A stretch of DNA of 26,124 nucleotides. Origin: a virus. This document shows, piece by piece, positions 7,007 through 13,246 of this stretch (the first letter of the stretch is position 1; every line of letters begins with the position of its first letter). Made by a program: the position numbers and the translations under genes. The notes under the pieces were generated by a model. That model ran no database searches, was not told where the DNA came from, and saw only the letters and a program-made list of their open reading frames with translations. Location of the stretch: positions 1 through 26,124 of the IMG/VR virus record IMGVR_UViG_3300036772_000088. One strand, written 5' to 3'.

Positions 7007-8310
7007 TGAAAAATAAAAAGCATCCCGGCAAGGTGAAGTCAGCCTTGCTGAACTGGCTGGGTTTGCCCATCAGCCTTACCACTGGCACGTTCTGGCAGGA
7101 GTTTTACGGAACAAGCAGCAGCGGTAAGGTCGTCACCGCCGATAAAGCGATGCGACTCTCAGCCGTCTGGGCCTGCGTTCGCTTGCTCAGTGAATCAGTA
7201 TCAACGTTGCCGCTTAAAGTGTATGAAAGACAGCCCGACGGGTCGAGAAAGCTGGCACAGAGTAATGCTGTGTATCAGGTGCTTTGCCGCCGGCCCAATC
7301 CTGAAATGACACCATCCCGCTTTATGCTGATGGTTGTAGCCAGCATCTGCCTGCGCGGGAATGCATTTGTCGAGAAGTTGTTTATCGGTAGCCGGCTGGT
7401 TTCCCTGGTCCCACTACTTCCACAGAATATGGTCGTAAAGCGGCTTGATAACGGACGTCTGCAATACACGTATACGGAGAGCGGTAAACCGAGAATTATT
7501 TCACCCGACCGTGTTATGCACATTCGCGGTTTCGGCCTGGATGGCGTCTGCGGCATGATGCCAACCATGGCGGGCGTAGACGTATTTGGCGCGGCCATGT
7601 CTGTAGATGAAGCCGCTGCCAAGATATTCGAAAACGGCCTTCAAAGTTCCGGTTTCCTTTCTGCCGATCAGGCACTTGATAAAGATCAGCGGGAGCGACT
7701 TCGCGGCTATATGCAGGCGTTTACCGGCTCCAAAAATGCCGGGAAGATTATGGTCCTTGAGGGTGGGCTGAAGTATCAGAACGTCACCATGAATCCGGAG
7801 GCTGCCCAGTTGCTGGAGTCCCGCTCGTTCAGCATCGAAGAGATTTGCCGCTGGTTCAGAGTGCCGCCTTTTATGGTCGGACACACGACAAAGCAAAGCA
7901 GCTGGGCTTCCAGCCTGGAAGGTATGAACCTACAGTTTCTCACTCACACGCTGCGGCCGCTGCTGATCAATATTGAGCAGGAAATTTCACGCTGTCTCCT
8001 AAACGGCGACGAAGATGTTTTTGCGGAATTTTCTGTTGAAGGTCTGCTGCGAGCAGATAGCGCAGGGCGGGCGGCTTACTATACCAGTGCGTTGCAGAAT
8101 GGCTGGATGAGCCGCAACGATGTACGACGCCTTGAGAATTATCCACCGATCCCGGGTGGAGATATTTATACCGTCCAGCTCAATCTGACCGCGCTGGAAG
8201 ACCTGAGAAGCAACAACGTTGCCGCCCAGGCTATGGCCCTGAAAAACCTGCATAGCGAAATTTTCCCGGAAATTCCTTTCGAACAGTCGCCTTTTAAACA
8301 GGCTGCTTAG
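7006..8310 (+). CDS. Portal protein, HK97 family
   Basis: This 434-residue protein has the hallmarks of HK97-type portals: KAMRLSAVWACVRLLSESVSTLPLKVYER near residues 45-75, the crown/wing region with RVMHIRGFGLDG, and the GYMQAF...GKIMVLEGGLKYQ segment. The Pro-rich FRVPPFMVGH precedes the stem helices. Portals form a dodecameric ring at one capsid vertex through which DNA passes and to which the tail connects. It lies between TerL and the prohead protease, the standard order. The N-terminal dozen residues are Lys-rich (MKNKKHPGKVKS). Nothing is missing compared with the usual length of about 420-440. Confidence 0.93.
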   Translation: MKNKKHPGKVKSALLNWLGLPISLTTGTFWQEFYGTSSSGKVVTADKAMRLSAVWACVRLLSESVSTLPLKVYERQPDGSRKLAQSNAVYQVLCRRPNPEMTPSRFMLMVVASICLRGNAFVEKLFIGSRLVSLVPLLPQNMVVKRLDNGRLQYTYTESGKPRIISPDRVMHIRGFGLDGVCGMMPTMAGVDVFGAAMSVDEAAAKIFENGLQSSGFLSADQALDKDQRERLRGYMQAFTGSKNAGKIMVLEGGLKYQNVTMNPEAAQLLESRSFSIEEICRWFRVPPFMVGHTTKQSSWASSLEGMNLQFLTHTLRPLLINIEQEISRCLLNGDEDVFAEFSVEGLLRADSAGRAAYYTSALQNGWMSRNDVRRLENYPPIPGGDIYTVQLNLTALEDLRSNNVAAQAMALKNLHSEIFPEIPFEQSPFKQAA

Positions 8311-8322
8311 GAGCTCTAACCC

Positions 8323-9180
8323 ATGACAAAAAAACAACTCCCGGTTGCTCCGGCGGGTCGCCCCTGCGCGGGTGTTACCTGTGAGCCATTACCGTCGGCC
8401 CTTGACCGCTGGGACGGGGGCATTAAGGCCGCGGCTTCAGACGATAACAGTATTTCAGTTTTTGACGTTATCGGGCAGGACTACTGGGGAGAAGGCGTGA
8501 CGGCCAAGCGTATTGCCGGAGCTTTGCGCGCCATGAATGGCGCTGACGTTACGGTCAATATCAACTCGCCCGGCGGGGATATGTTCGAAGGCCTGGCTAT
8601 TTATAACCTGCTGCGGGAATACGAAGGCAGCGTAACTGTAAAAGTGCTGGGCATCGCCGCCAGCGCTGCCTCAGTTATCGCCATGGCCGGAGACAACATT
8701 CAGATCGGACGTGGGGCATTTCTGATGATCCACAATTGCTGGGTTGTCTCGATGGGTAACCGGCATGATTTTGCGGCGCTGGCCGATTATCTGGAGCCGT
8801 TTGATAACGCAATGGCAGATATTTATGCCGCCCGGTCCGGGTTGGATGAAGGCGCCATTCACAAACTGATGGATGCAGAAAGCTACATTGGTGGCAGCGA
8901 TGCTGTCGAAAAAGGTCTGGCTGACAGCCTGCTTGCCGCCGATGCCGTCTCTGATGGCGACGACTCACCGACCGCAGCGCTGCGAAAACTCGATGCGCTG
9001 CTGGCAAAGACGAACACCCCGCGCTCAGAACGCAGAAAACTCATCAAAGCATTAACCGGGAGTATGCCGGGCGCTACTTCCGATCCCGAAGGCATGCCGA
9101 GCGCTGCCGTAGAACCAAACCCTGAAACTTTAGCTCAGCTGGATGCCGCACTTTACGGCCTGGCTAACGCATGCCAATAA
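8323..9180 (+). CDS. Prohead maturation protease, ClpP-like serine protease
   Basis: This 285-residue protein carries the ClpP fold. INSPGGDMFEGLAIYNLL (80-97) forms the oxyanion strand, GIAASAASVIAMAG (110-123) contains the probable nucleophile Ser114, FLMIHN (133-138) contains His137, and an Asp lies in the helix after residue 160. In HK97-like heads this enzyme is packed inside the prohead, cuts the delta domain from the major capsid protein and then itself. The C-terminal 80 residues (Arg/Ala-rich, then acidic) are low in structure and probably act in assembly. GGAG 10 nt before ATG 8323 supports the start. It is followed directly by the capsid gene, as expected. Confidence 0.92.
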   Translation: MTKKQLPVAPAGRPCAGVTCEPLPSALDRWDGGIKAAASDDNSISVFDVIGQDYWGEGVTAKRIAGALRAMNGADVTVNINSPGGDMFEGLAIYNLLREYEGSVTVKVLGIAASAASVIAMAGDNIQIGRGAFLMIHNCWVVSMGNRHDFAALADYLEPFDNAMADIYAARSGLDEGAIHKLMDAESYIGGSDAVEKGLADSLLAADAVSDGDDSPTAALRKLDALLAKTNTPRSERRKLIKALTGSMPGATSDPEGMPSAAVEPNPETLAQLDAALYGLANACQ

Positions 9181-9190
9181 CGGAGTAATT

Positions 9191-10402
9191 ATGTCTGAAG
9201 TAAATGAAATCCTGAAAAAAGTAACCGCATCCATTGAAGAAGCAACAGGTAAATTCAACGCTAAAGCGGAGGATGCGCTTAAAGAAGCCCAAAAATCTGG
9301 TCAGTTGTCTACCGATACGAAAGCTGCGGTGGACAAGATGGCCTCAGAGCTCAATGCGATGCGTGAAGCGGAGAAAACGCTTAAAGCTTCCCTGGGCGAA
9401 CTTGAGCAGCATGTGGCGCAAATGCCACTGGCTAACGCGGCAAAAGTTGCTGAAACGGTCGGGCATGTTGTCATCAGCAATGAAGCGCTCAAGGCTTTTG
9501 CAGCGAGTGTGGAAGGTGGCAAACGTGTGAGCGTGCCGGTTAACGCGGCTCTGCTTTCAACGGATGTCGCTGATGGGGTTGTTGAGCCCCAGCGCCTGCC
9601 GGGCATCGACACCGCGCCAAAGCAACGCCTCTTCATCCGCGACCTGATCGCCCCCGGTCGCACTTCATCCCCGGCTATCTTCTGGGTGCAGCAGACCGGC
9701 TTCACCAATGCTGCAAAAGTGGTTGCAGAGGGTACAGCCAAGCCGTACAGCGATATTGAGTTCGCAACAAAAATTACGCCGGTGACCACCATCGCGCACA
9801 TGTTCAAAGCATCCAAGCAGATTCTGGACGACTTTGCGCAGCTTCAGTCCACGGTTGACGCAGAAATGCGTTACGGGCTGAAGTATGTCGAAGAGCAGGA
9901 AATTCTGTTTGGCGATGGTACCGGCGTTCATTTGCATGGCATTGTGCCGCAGGCATCTGCGTTCGACCCGGCATTTAGCGTTGAAAGCCAGAACGGTATT
10001 GATGATCTGCGTCTTGCTATGTTGCAGGCTCAGCTTGCGCGCTTCCCGGCATCCGGCCATGTCCTGCACTTCGTCGACTGGGCGAAGATCGAACTCACAA
10101 AAGACAGCCTGGGGCGTTACATTCTGGCTAACCCGGCAGCCCTGACCGGACCGACGCTGTGGGGGTTGCCGGTCGTGGCCACCGAAGCCGCTGCCTTCCA
10201 GGGCAAATTCCTTACCGGGGCATTCAACGCCGCCGCGCAGCTGTTCGATCGCGAAGATGCCAACGTTGTTATCTCCACAGAAAACGCCGACGACTTCGAG
10301 AAAAACATGATCTCTATTCGTTGTGAAGAACGACTGGCGCTGGCAGTGAAGCGCCCGGAAGCGTTCATTTACGGTGCGTTCTCTGCTGGCGCCACTTCCT
10401 GA
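9191..10402 (+). CDS. Major capsid protein, HK97 fold
   Basis: This 403-residue protein starts at ATG 9191 (CGGAG 7 nt upstream); an upstream in-frame ATG at 9143 lies inside the protease gene and is not needed. Residues 1 to about 110 are a helical, Lys/Glu/Ala-rich coiled coil corresponding to the removable delta domain. The HK97 core follows: RLFIRDLIAPGRTSSPAI, the E-loop AEGTAKPYSDIEF, and the C-terminal ENADDFEKNMISIRCEERLALA. By alignment from memory with HK97 gp5, Lys184, Asn372 and Glu379 match Lys169, Asn356 and Glu363, the residues that form and catalyse the isopeptide chainmail. Cleavage is probably near residues 111-122. Confidence 0.94.
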   Translation: MSEVNEILKKVTASIEEATGKFNAKAEDALKEAQKSGQLSTDTKAAVDKMASELNAMREAEKTLKASLGELEQHVAQMPLANAAKVAETVGHVVISNEALKAFAASVEGGKRVSVPVNAALLSTDVADGVVEPQRLPGIDTAPKQRLFIRDLIAPGRTSSPAIFWVQQTGFTNAAKVVAEGTAKPYSDIEFATKITPVTTIAHMFKASKQILDDFAQLQSTVDAEMRYGLKYVEEQEILFGDGTGVHLHGIVPQASAFDPAFSVESQNGIDDLRLAMLQAQLARFPASGHVLHFVDWAKIELTKDSLGRYILANPAALTGPTLWGLPVVATEAAAFQGKFLTGAFNAAAQLFDREDANVVISTENADDFEKNMISIRCEERLALAVKRPEAFIYGAFSAGATS

Positions 10403-10408
10403 TAACAG

Positions 10409-10426
10409 GGCGGCCTTCGGGCCGCC
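10409..10426 (+). terminator. UUCG hairpin after the capsid gene, likely attenuator or stabiliser
   Basis: GGCGGCC (10409-10415) and GGCCGCC (10420-10426) form a perfect 7-bp stem closed by a TTCG tetraloop. Only a weak TTCT follows, so full termination is doubtful. Such a stable structure between the capsid and connector genes could partly terminate the transcript or protect the capsid mRNA 3' end, helping the capsid to be made in excess. Confidence 0.6.
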
Positions 10427-10442
10427 TTCTCCGGAGAACAAT

Positions 10443-10691
10443 ATGAAACTGACCGTACTTAAACCTATTTATTTTGGTGGCAAGGTAGTGACCGAAGGTC
10501 ATTCTCTGGAAACGCTCGAGCAGCATGGCCGGGAATTAATCCTGAAAGGCTATGCGGCGCTGGTGGAAGCAGAACATCCTGCTGAGCAGCCTGAGCAGCC
10601 TGAGCAGCCTGAGCAGCCTGAGCAGCCTGAGCAGCCTGAGCAGCCTGAGCAGCCAGCGGAAGAGGGCACGTCTAAAAAAGGGAAAAAATGA
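10443..10691 (+). CDS. Small protein downstream of the capsid with an EQP tandem repeat
   Basis: This 82-residue protein starts at ATG 10443, 10 nt after CCGGAG. The first 45 residues (LTVLKPIYFGGKVVTEGHSLET...ELILKGYAALVE) resemble a small beta/alpha domain common beside head genes in HK97-like phages. Residues 48-71 are eight Glu-Gln-Pro units, and the end is Lys-rich (TSKKGKK). The repeat is probably flexible and acidic. The gene overlaps the next by ATGA at 10688-10691. Its role is not known to me; position suggests a head-assembly accessory factor or decoration protein. No catalytic motif is visible. Confidence 0.75.
   Translation: MKLTVLKPIYFGGKVVTEGHSLETLEQHGRELILKGYAALVEAEHPAEQPEQPEQPEQPEQPEQPEQPEQPAEEGTSKKGKK
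10584..10655 (+). repeat. Eight tandem copies of a 9-bp unit
   Basis: The unit GAGCAGCCT is repeated head to tail eight times, the last copy ending in A instead of T (GAGCAGCCA at 10647-10655). It encodes (Glu-Gln-Pro)8 in frame. Because the unit is a multiple of three, changes in copy number would alter linker length without a frameshift. Near-identity of all copies points to recent slippage expansion. Confidence 0.95.
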
Positions 10692-11017
10692 TGCTCGATA
10701 TCGATGCGGTCAAACAACACTGTCGGATCGAGGTAGATTTTACCGATGACGATAATCTGCTGGGTATCTACACCGGCGCGGCGGTGCGCTATGTGGAGAC
10801 CTGGACCCGGCGAACGCTTTTCGAAAATGAAAACAGCTCCGGATACGCCGATGCGGAAGACCCTATTTTGTTGGGCGATGATGTAAAGGCGGCAATGCTT
10901 TTGCTGATTGGCAACTGGTATGAAAATCGTGAATCCGTTGTGATTGGTGATACCGCGGCTGCTGTTCCTTTTGCTGTTGAGGCGCTGTTGCAACCTTACC
11001 GGGTTTACGGCCTATGA
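10688..11017 (+). CDS. Head-tail connector protein (gp6-like, Phage_connect_1)
   Basis: This 109-residue, mainly helical protein has the gp6-like pattern: LDIDAVKQHCRIEVDFTDDDNLLGIYTGAAVRYVETWT near the start, then DDVKAAMLLLIGNWYENRE and a C-terminal EALLQPYRVYG. HK97 gp6 forms a ring below the portal and is the first connector layer. It begins in an ATGA overlap with the previous gene (ATG ATG at 10688-10693; either could serve) and ends in another ATGA overlap with the closure gene. Length is normal for the family. Confidence 0.88.
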   Translation: MMLDIDAVKQHCRIEVDFTDDDNLLGIYTGAAVRYVETWTRRTLFENENSSGYADAEDPILLGDDVKAAMLLLIGNWYENRESVVIGDTAAAVPFAVEALLQPYRVYGL

Positions 11018-11358
11018 GTTCTTTACGGGCTGGCGAGCTGAATAAACGCATCGATTTACAGACGATGGAAGTGCAGCGGGGGCCGCTCGGCGAGCCTTTA
11101 CCAGATCTGCCAGTCAAAATTGCTACCGTGTGGGCGAAAGCCGAGGCCGTTTCTAACCGGAAAATTCGCACCATGGATCAGCAGCAGGTCGTCGAAACCT
11201 GGTTGTTTACGATCCGGGCCCGCAAAGATGTGCAGGTTGACTGGAAAATTGCCTGGGGCGAAGACGTCTATACCGTGCGTGCCGCCGATCGGAGCAAACC
11301 CGATCGTACTGTCATTACAGCCGAGAGGGATAACCGTCATGATAGAGCAGGCAATTAA
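11014..11358 (+). CDS. Head closure protein (Phage_H_T_join family)
   Basis: This 114-residue protein starts MSSLRAGELNKRIDLQTMEVQRGPLGEP, the usual opening of SPP1 gp16-like head-tail joining proteins (LRHRI.L....D..G). It continues with VATVWAKAEAVS-like and FTIRARKDVQVDWKIAWGEDVYTVR segments forming the beta barrel. It attaches under the connector ring and closes the filled head. It overlaps the connector gene by 4 nt and the next gene by 20 nt. The C-terminal tail (ERDNRHDRAGN) is encoded within the ribosome binding region of the next gene. Confidence 0.85.
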   Translation: MSSLRAGELNKRIDLQTMEVQRGPLGEPLPDLPVKIATVWAKAEAVSNRKIRTMDQQQVVETWLFTIRARKDVQVDWKIAWGEDVYTVRAADRSKPDRTVITAERDNRHDRAGN

Positions 11359-11728
11359 ATCCTCGCTTGAGCGCATAACTGGAATGGATGTTTACCCCCT
11401 GTTACTGCCGGATACCGCGCAAAGCGGTGTGACTTTCCAGCGTATATCCGATCCTGAAATTGAAACGGGCATGGTACGCACTGGGCTCATCGCGGGCCGC
11501 TTTCAGATTTCCATGTACACGGTTGACGATTACACCGGCCTGGTTCAAATGGATAAAGCCATCTGGTCAGAATGGAAAGACATTGTTCATGACACCCTCG
11601 AGGGTTACCCGGTCCAGTATGTGCAGCGAGGGAGTATCCGGCAGGATAAAACCACGCTAACCAGCAATCGGGTCCAGTACCGCATCGCGCGTGATTTCAT
11701 CCTGTATTTTTTTGAGGACACATCATGA
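11339..11728 (+). CDS. Tail terminator-like protein (DUF3168-type)
   Basis: This 129-residue protein starts at ATG 11339 within the end of the closure gene; a GAGAGG sequence about 6 nt upstream is a good ribosome binding site. The pattern MIEQAIKSSLERI...VYPLLLP...GVTFQRISD, then GRFQISMYTVDDYTGLVQMDKAIWSEWKDIV and a C-terminal strand with aromatic residues (RIARDFILYFF), fits tail terminator proteins that cap the tail tube and fix the joint to the head. It precedes rather than follows the gp10-like gene. The family call is by pattern and place. Confidence 0.7.
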   Translation: MIEQAIKSSLERITGMDVYPLLLPDTAQSGVTFQRISDPEIETGMVRTGLIAGRFQISMYTVDDYTGLVQMDKAIWSEWKDIVHDTLEGYPVQYVQRGSIRQDKTTLTSNRVQYRIARDFILYFFEDTS

Positions 11729-12135
11729 TCAGAATGGAGGTAAAGGGCCTGCAAGAGCTTGAAAGAGAGCTGCTGGCGCTGGGTGAAAAAATCGGCGCTA
11801 AAGTTCTGACTTCTGCCGGGAAAGAGGCCATGGAGATCGTCAGCGACGATATGCAGCAGCATGCAGGATATGACGAAAGCAGCCCCGGACCGCACCTGCG
11901 CGACAACATCAAAACCACGTCCAAAAATCGCATGAAAGACAGCCGCTGGGTCACCGTCGTGACTATCCGGGTTGGCCCGTCTAAAGAACACACCATGAAA
12001 GCCCTGGCGCAGGAATTTGGCACCGTTAAGCAGGTCGCCAGCCCTTTTGCGCGCCCGGCGCTGGATTTCAATCGCGCAAAGATACTTCGCATTCTTGCTG
12101 TCCGACTCCGTGAAGGTATCGAAAACAATCGTTAA
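11725..12135 (+). CDS. HK97 gp10-like neck or tail completion protein
   Basis: This 136-residue protein begins MIRMEVKGLQELERELLALGEKIGAKVLTSAGKEAMEIV, the typical gp10-like helix, followed by GPHLRDNIKT, strands with VTVVTIRVGP, the conserved ALAQEFGT, and a C-terminal SPFARPALDF. These are the standard marks of the HK97-gp10 family, neck or tail-completion proteins of siphoviruses. It overlaps the terminator-like gene by ATGA at 11725-11728 and is followed after 12 nt by the tail tube gene. Confidence 0.88.
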   Translation: MIRMEVKGLQELERELLALGEKIGAKVLTSAGKEAMEIVSDDMQQHAGYDESSPGPHLRDNIKTTSKNRMKDSRWVTVVTIRVGPSKEHTMKALAQEFGTVKQVASPFARPALDFNRAKILRILAVRLREGIENNR

Positions 12136-12147
12136 TGAGGTAATGAA

Positions 12148-12606
12148 ATGCCAGATGCAAATAAAAGCTCCCCCGAATATGCGATGCTCCCGGCGGGAAC
12201 TGTTGTTATGTGGGGGCCTGCGGGCAGCGACGTAGCCACAATGAAGCCGCTGATTAACTGTAAAGCACTGGGGGCAACGGGGCAGACGGGCAGTTTTGTC
12301 GACTGCACAACGCTCATCGATACCAGTAAGCAGTTTATTTCTGACCTGCCGGAAGGCCCGGAAAAGTCGCTGGGCTTTATCGATGATCCGGCCAATCAGG
12401 ATTTTGCTGACCTTCTGAACTCTGCCGAAAGTCGTGAAACCATTCAGTTTTATGTAGAGCTGCCAAACGGGCGAACGGCGAATATGATCCTGGCACTTTC
12501 CGGCTGGCAGATGAACGAAATCACCGCGCCGGCCAGTGAAGTTATCCAGATAACCGTTCAGGGTAAGCAAAACAACATCGTATGGGGAACCGCAGCTACA
12601 AGCTGA
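12148..12606 (+). CDS. Major tail (tube) protein
   Basis: This 152-residue protein lies just before a strong terminator and the tail chaperone frames, the place of the tail tube gene. It has PAGTVVMWGPAGSD near the start, then DCTTLIDTSKQFISDLPEGPEKSLGF, a helical DFADLLNSAESRETIQFYVEL segment and beta strands ending in VIQITVQGKQN. This order matches tube proteins of lambda-like and HK97-like tails. The tube subunits stack as hexamers around the tape measure. GAGG about 9 nt upstream is the ribosome binding site. The following terminator would limit downstream expression relative to this abundant product. Confidence 0.82.
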   Translation: MPDANKSSPEYAMLPAGTVVMWGPAGSDVATMKPLINCKALGATGQTGSFVDCTTLIDTSKQFISDLPEGPEKSLGFIDDPANQDFADLLNSAESRETIQFYVELPNGRTANMILALSGWQMNEITAPASEVIQITVQGKQNNIVWGTAATS

Positions 12607-12626
12607 TCCAACTGTGCTTTTCACAG

Positions 12627-12648
12627 GCCGCCGCGTGGCGGCTTTTTT
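12627..12648 (+). terminator. Rho-independent terminator after the tail tube gene
   Basis: GCCGCC (12627-12632), loop GCGT, GGCGGC (12637-12642), then six T (12643-12648). This is a textbook intrinsic terminator within the late operon. As late transcripts in lambdoid phages are antiterminated by Q, it may be read through in part and so set a high ratio of tube protein to chaperone. Confidence 0.85.
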
Positions 12649-12665
12649 ATTGAATGGAGAATTAA

Positions 12666-13013
12666 ATGAAAGACCTGAAATCCCTGCTGCTGGCCCCTGA
12701 GCATGACGCTTACCCTGTCACCATACTGGGTGCCGAGGTATTTATTCGTCGCCTGACATCATTTGAACTGGAACAGTACGACGAAAAGCAGGAGCAGCTG
12801 CGCGAAGAAAAAAATCTGAGCGGTGTCGGGCTGTCGACCGCTTCGCTAATTCTCAGCGCGCTAGTTGATGATAAAGGTGTCCCTGTCCCGGCAACCGACC
12901 TGCCTGCTCCCGATGAGCTGCTGAAGGCCCGCTCTAACGCTTCGATCATTGAAGCCCTGCGGACTATTCAGCGCCACAGCTGGGGCACGCTGGAGGAAGC
13001 GAAAAAAAACTAA
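12666..13013 (+). CDS. Tail assembly chaperone, G-type frame
   Basis: This 115-residue protein sits between the tail tube and tape measure genes, the place of lambda G. It starts MKDLKSLLLAPEHDAYPVTILGAEVFIRRLTSFELEQYDE and ends EEAKKN. Tail chaperones bind the tape measure protein and bring in tube subunits; G makes most of the product and a small share is extended by frameshifting. The last codons AAA AAA AAC lie on a slippery heptamer (13004-13010), and TAA (13011-13013) overlaps the ATG of the next frame. ATG 12666 has GGAG 6-9 nt upstream. The fusion with the next frame would have 193 residues. Confidence 0.85.
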   Translation: MKDLKSLLLAPEHDAYPVTILGAEVFIRRLTSFELEQYDEKQEQLREEKNLSGVGLSTASLILSALVDDKGVPVPATDLPAPDELLKARSNASIIEALRTIQRHSWGTLEEAKKN

Positions 13014-13068
13014 TGGACTCCCCCTGGCTGATGGACATTTTCAGCCTTGCCGATCGTCTGGGGGAGTC
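12992..13068 (+). promoter_or_regulatory. Programmed -1 ribosomal frameshift element
   Basis: Three elements line up. GGAGGA (12992-12997) is an SD-like sequence 6 nt before the slippery site. A AAA AAC (13004-13010) is a canonical -1 heptamer in the correct phase (zero-frame codons AAA at 13005 and AAC at 13008). Starting 5 nt later, GACTCCCCC (13016-13024) pairs perfectly with GGGGGAGTC (13060-13068). A second stem GGCTGA (13026-13031) with TCAGCC (13041-13046) lies inside its 35-nt loop. Shifting to -1 reads CTA then ATG and enters the downstream frame. The design resembles E. coli dnaX (SD, A AAA AAG, hairpin) more than the lambda G GGA AAG site. Confidence 0.88.
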
Positions 13069-13246
13069 TGACCCGCGCAAAATTGCCAGCCTGCCGGCTA
13101 ACATTCTTCTTCACTGGAAAGCATTTTACTCCCTGACTGGCAACACGGTTGAAAGAGGTGCGCCAGTTGCGCCGGTAACTGCTCCACCCGCCAGTAATGA
13201 CCCGTCCAGGCAGTGCGCTGACGTTATGAGGATCTTAGGACAATGA
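13013..13246 (+). CDS. Tail assembly chaperone extension, T-type frame, made by -1 frameshift
   Basis: This 77-residue frame lies -1 relative to the G-type frame and has no good ribosome binding site of its own, since the nearest GGAGG is 16 nt before the ATG. It probably is expressed as the C-terminal part of a G-T fusion, joined through Leu (CTA 13010-13012). The lambda T domain contacts the tail tube protein; here the sequence is MDSPWLMDIFSLADRLGESDPRKIASLPANILLHWKAF, then a Pro/Ala-rich tail. Independent restart at the TAATG overlap is an alternative. The stop overlaps the tape measure ATG (13243-13246). Confidence 0.8.
   Translation: MDSPWLMDIFSLADRLGESDPRKIASLPANILLHWKAFYSLTGNTVERGAPVAPVTAPPASNDPSRQCADVMRILGQ

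Noticed and set aside
9143-9190. Upstream start for the capsid gene at 9143
   Set aside because: It lies within the protease gene, lacks a ribosome binding site and would add 16 residues unlike capsid N-termini; ATG 9191 has CGGAG at proper distance.
9665-10441. Reverse-strand open frame of 258 codons
   Set aside because: It is entirely antisense to the major capsid gene and reflects codon bias of that gene.
10584-10655. Possible CRISPR-like array
   Set aside because: The 9-bp units are directly tandem, without spacers, and encode Glu-Gln-Pro in frame within a phage gene.
11605-12624. Long reverse-strand open frame of 339 codons
   Set aside because: It lies antisense to three clear structural genes (terminator-like, gp10-like, tail tube) with tight overlaps; its Arg/His/Cys-rich translation resembles no protein and it has no convincing start.
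13011-13015. T-type frame read only by its own ATG start
   Set aside because: There is no suitable ribosome binding site close to 13013, while a canonical heptamer and stem explain expression better; restart at TAATG remains a minor alternative.
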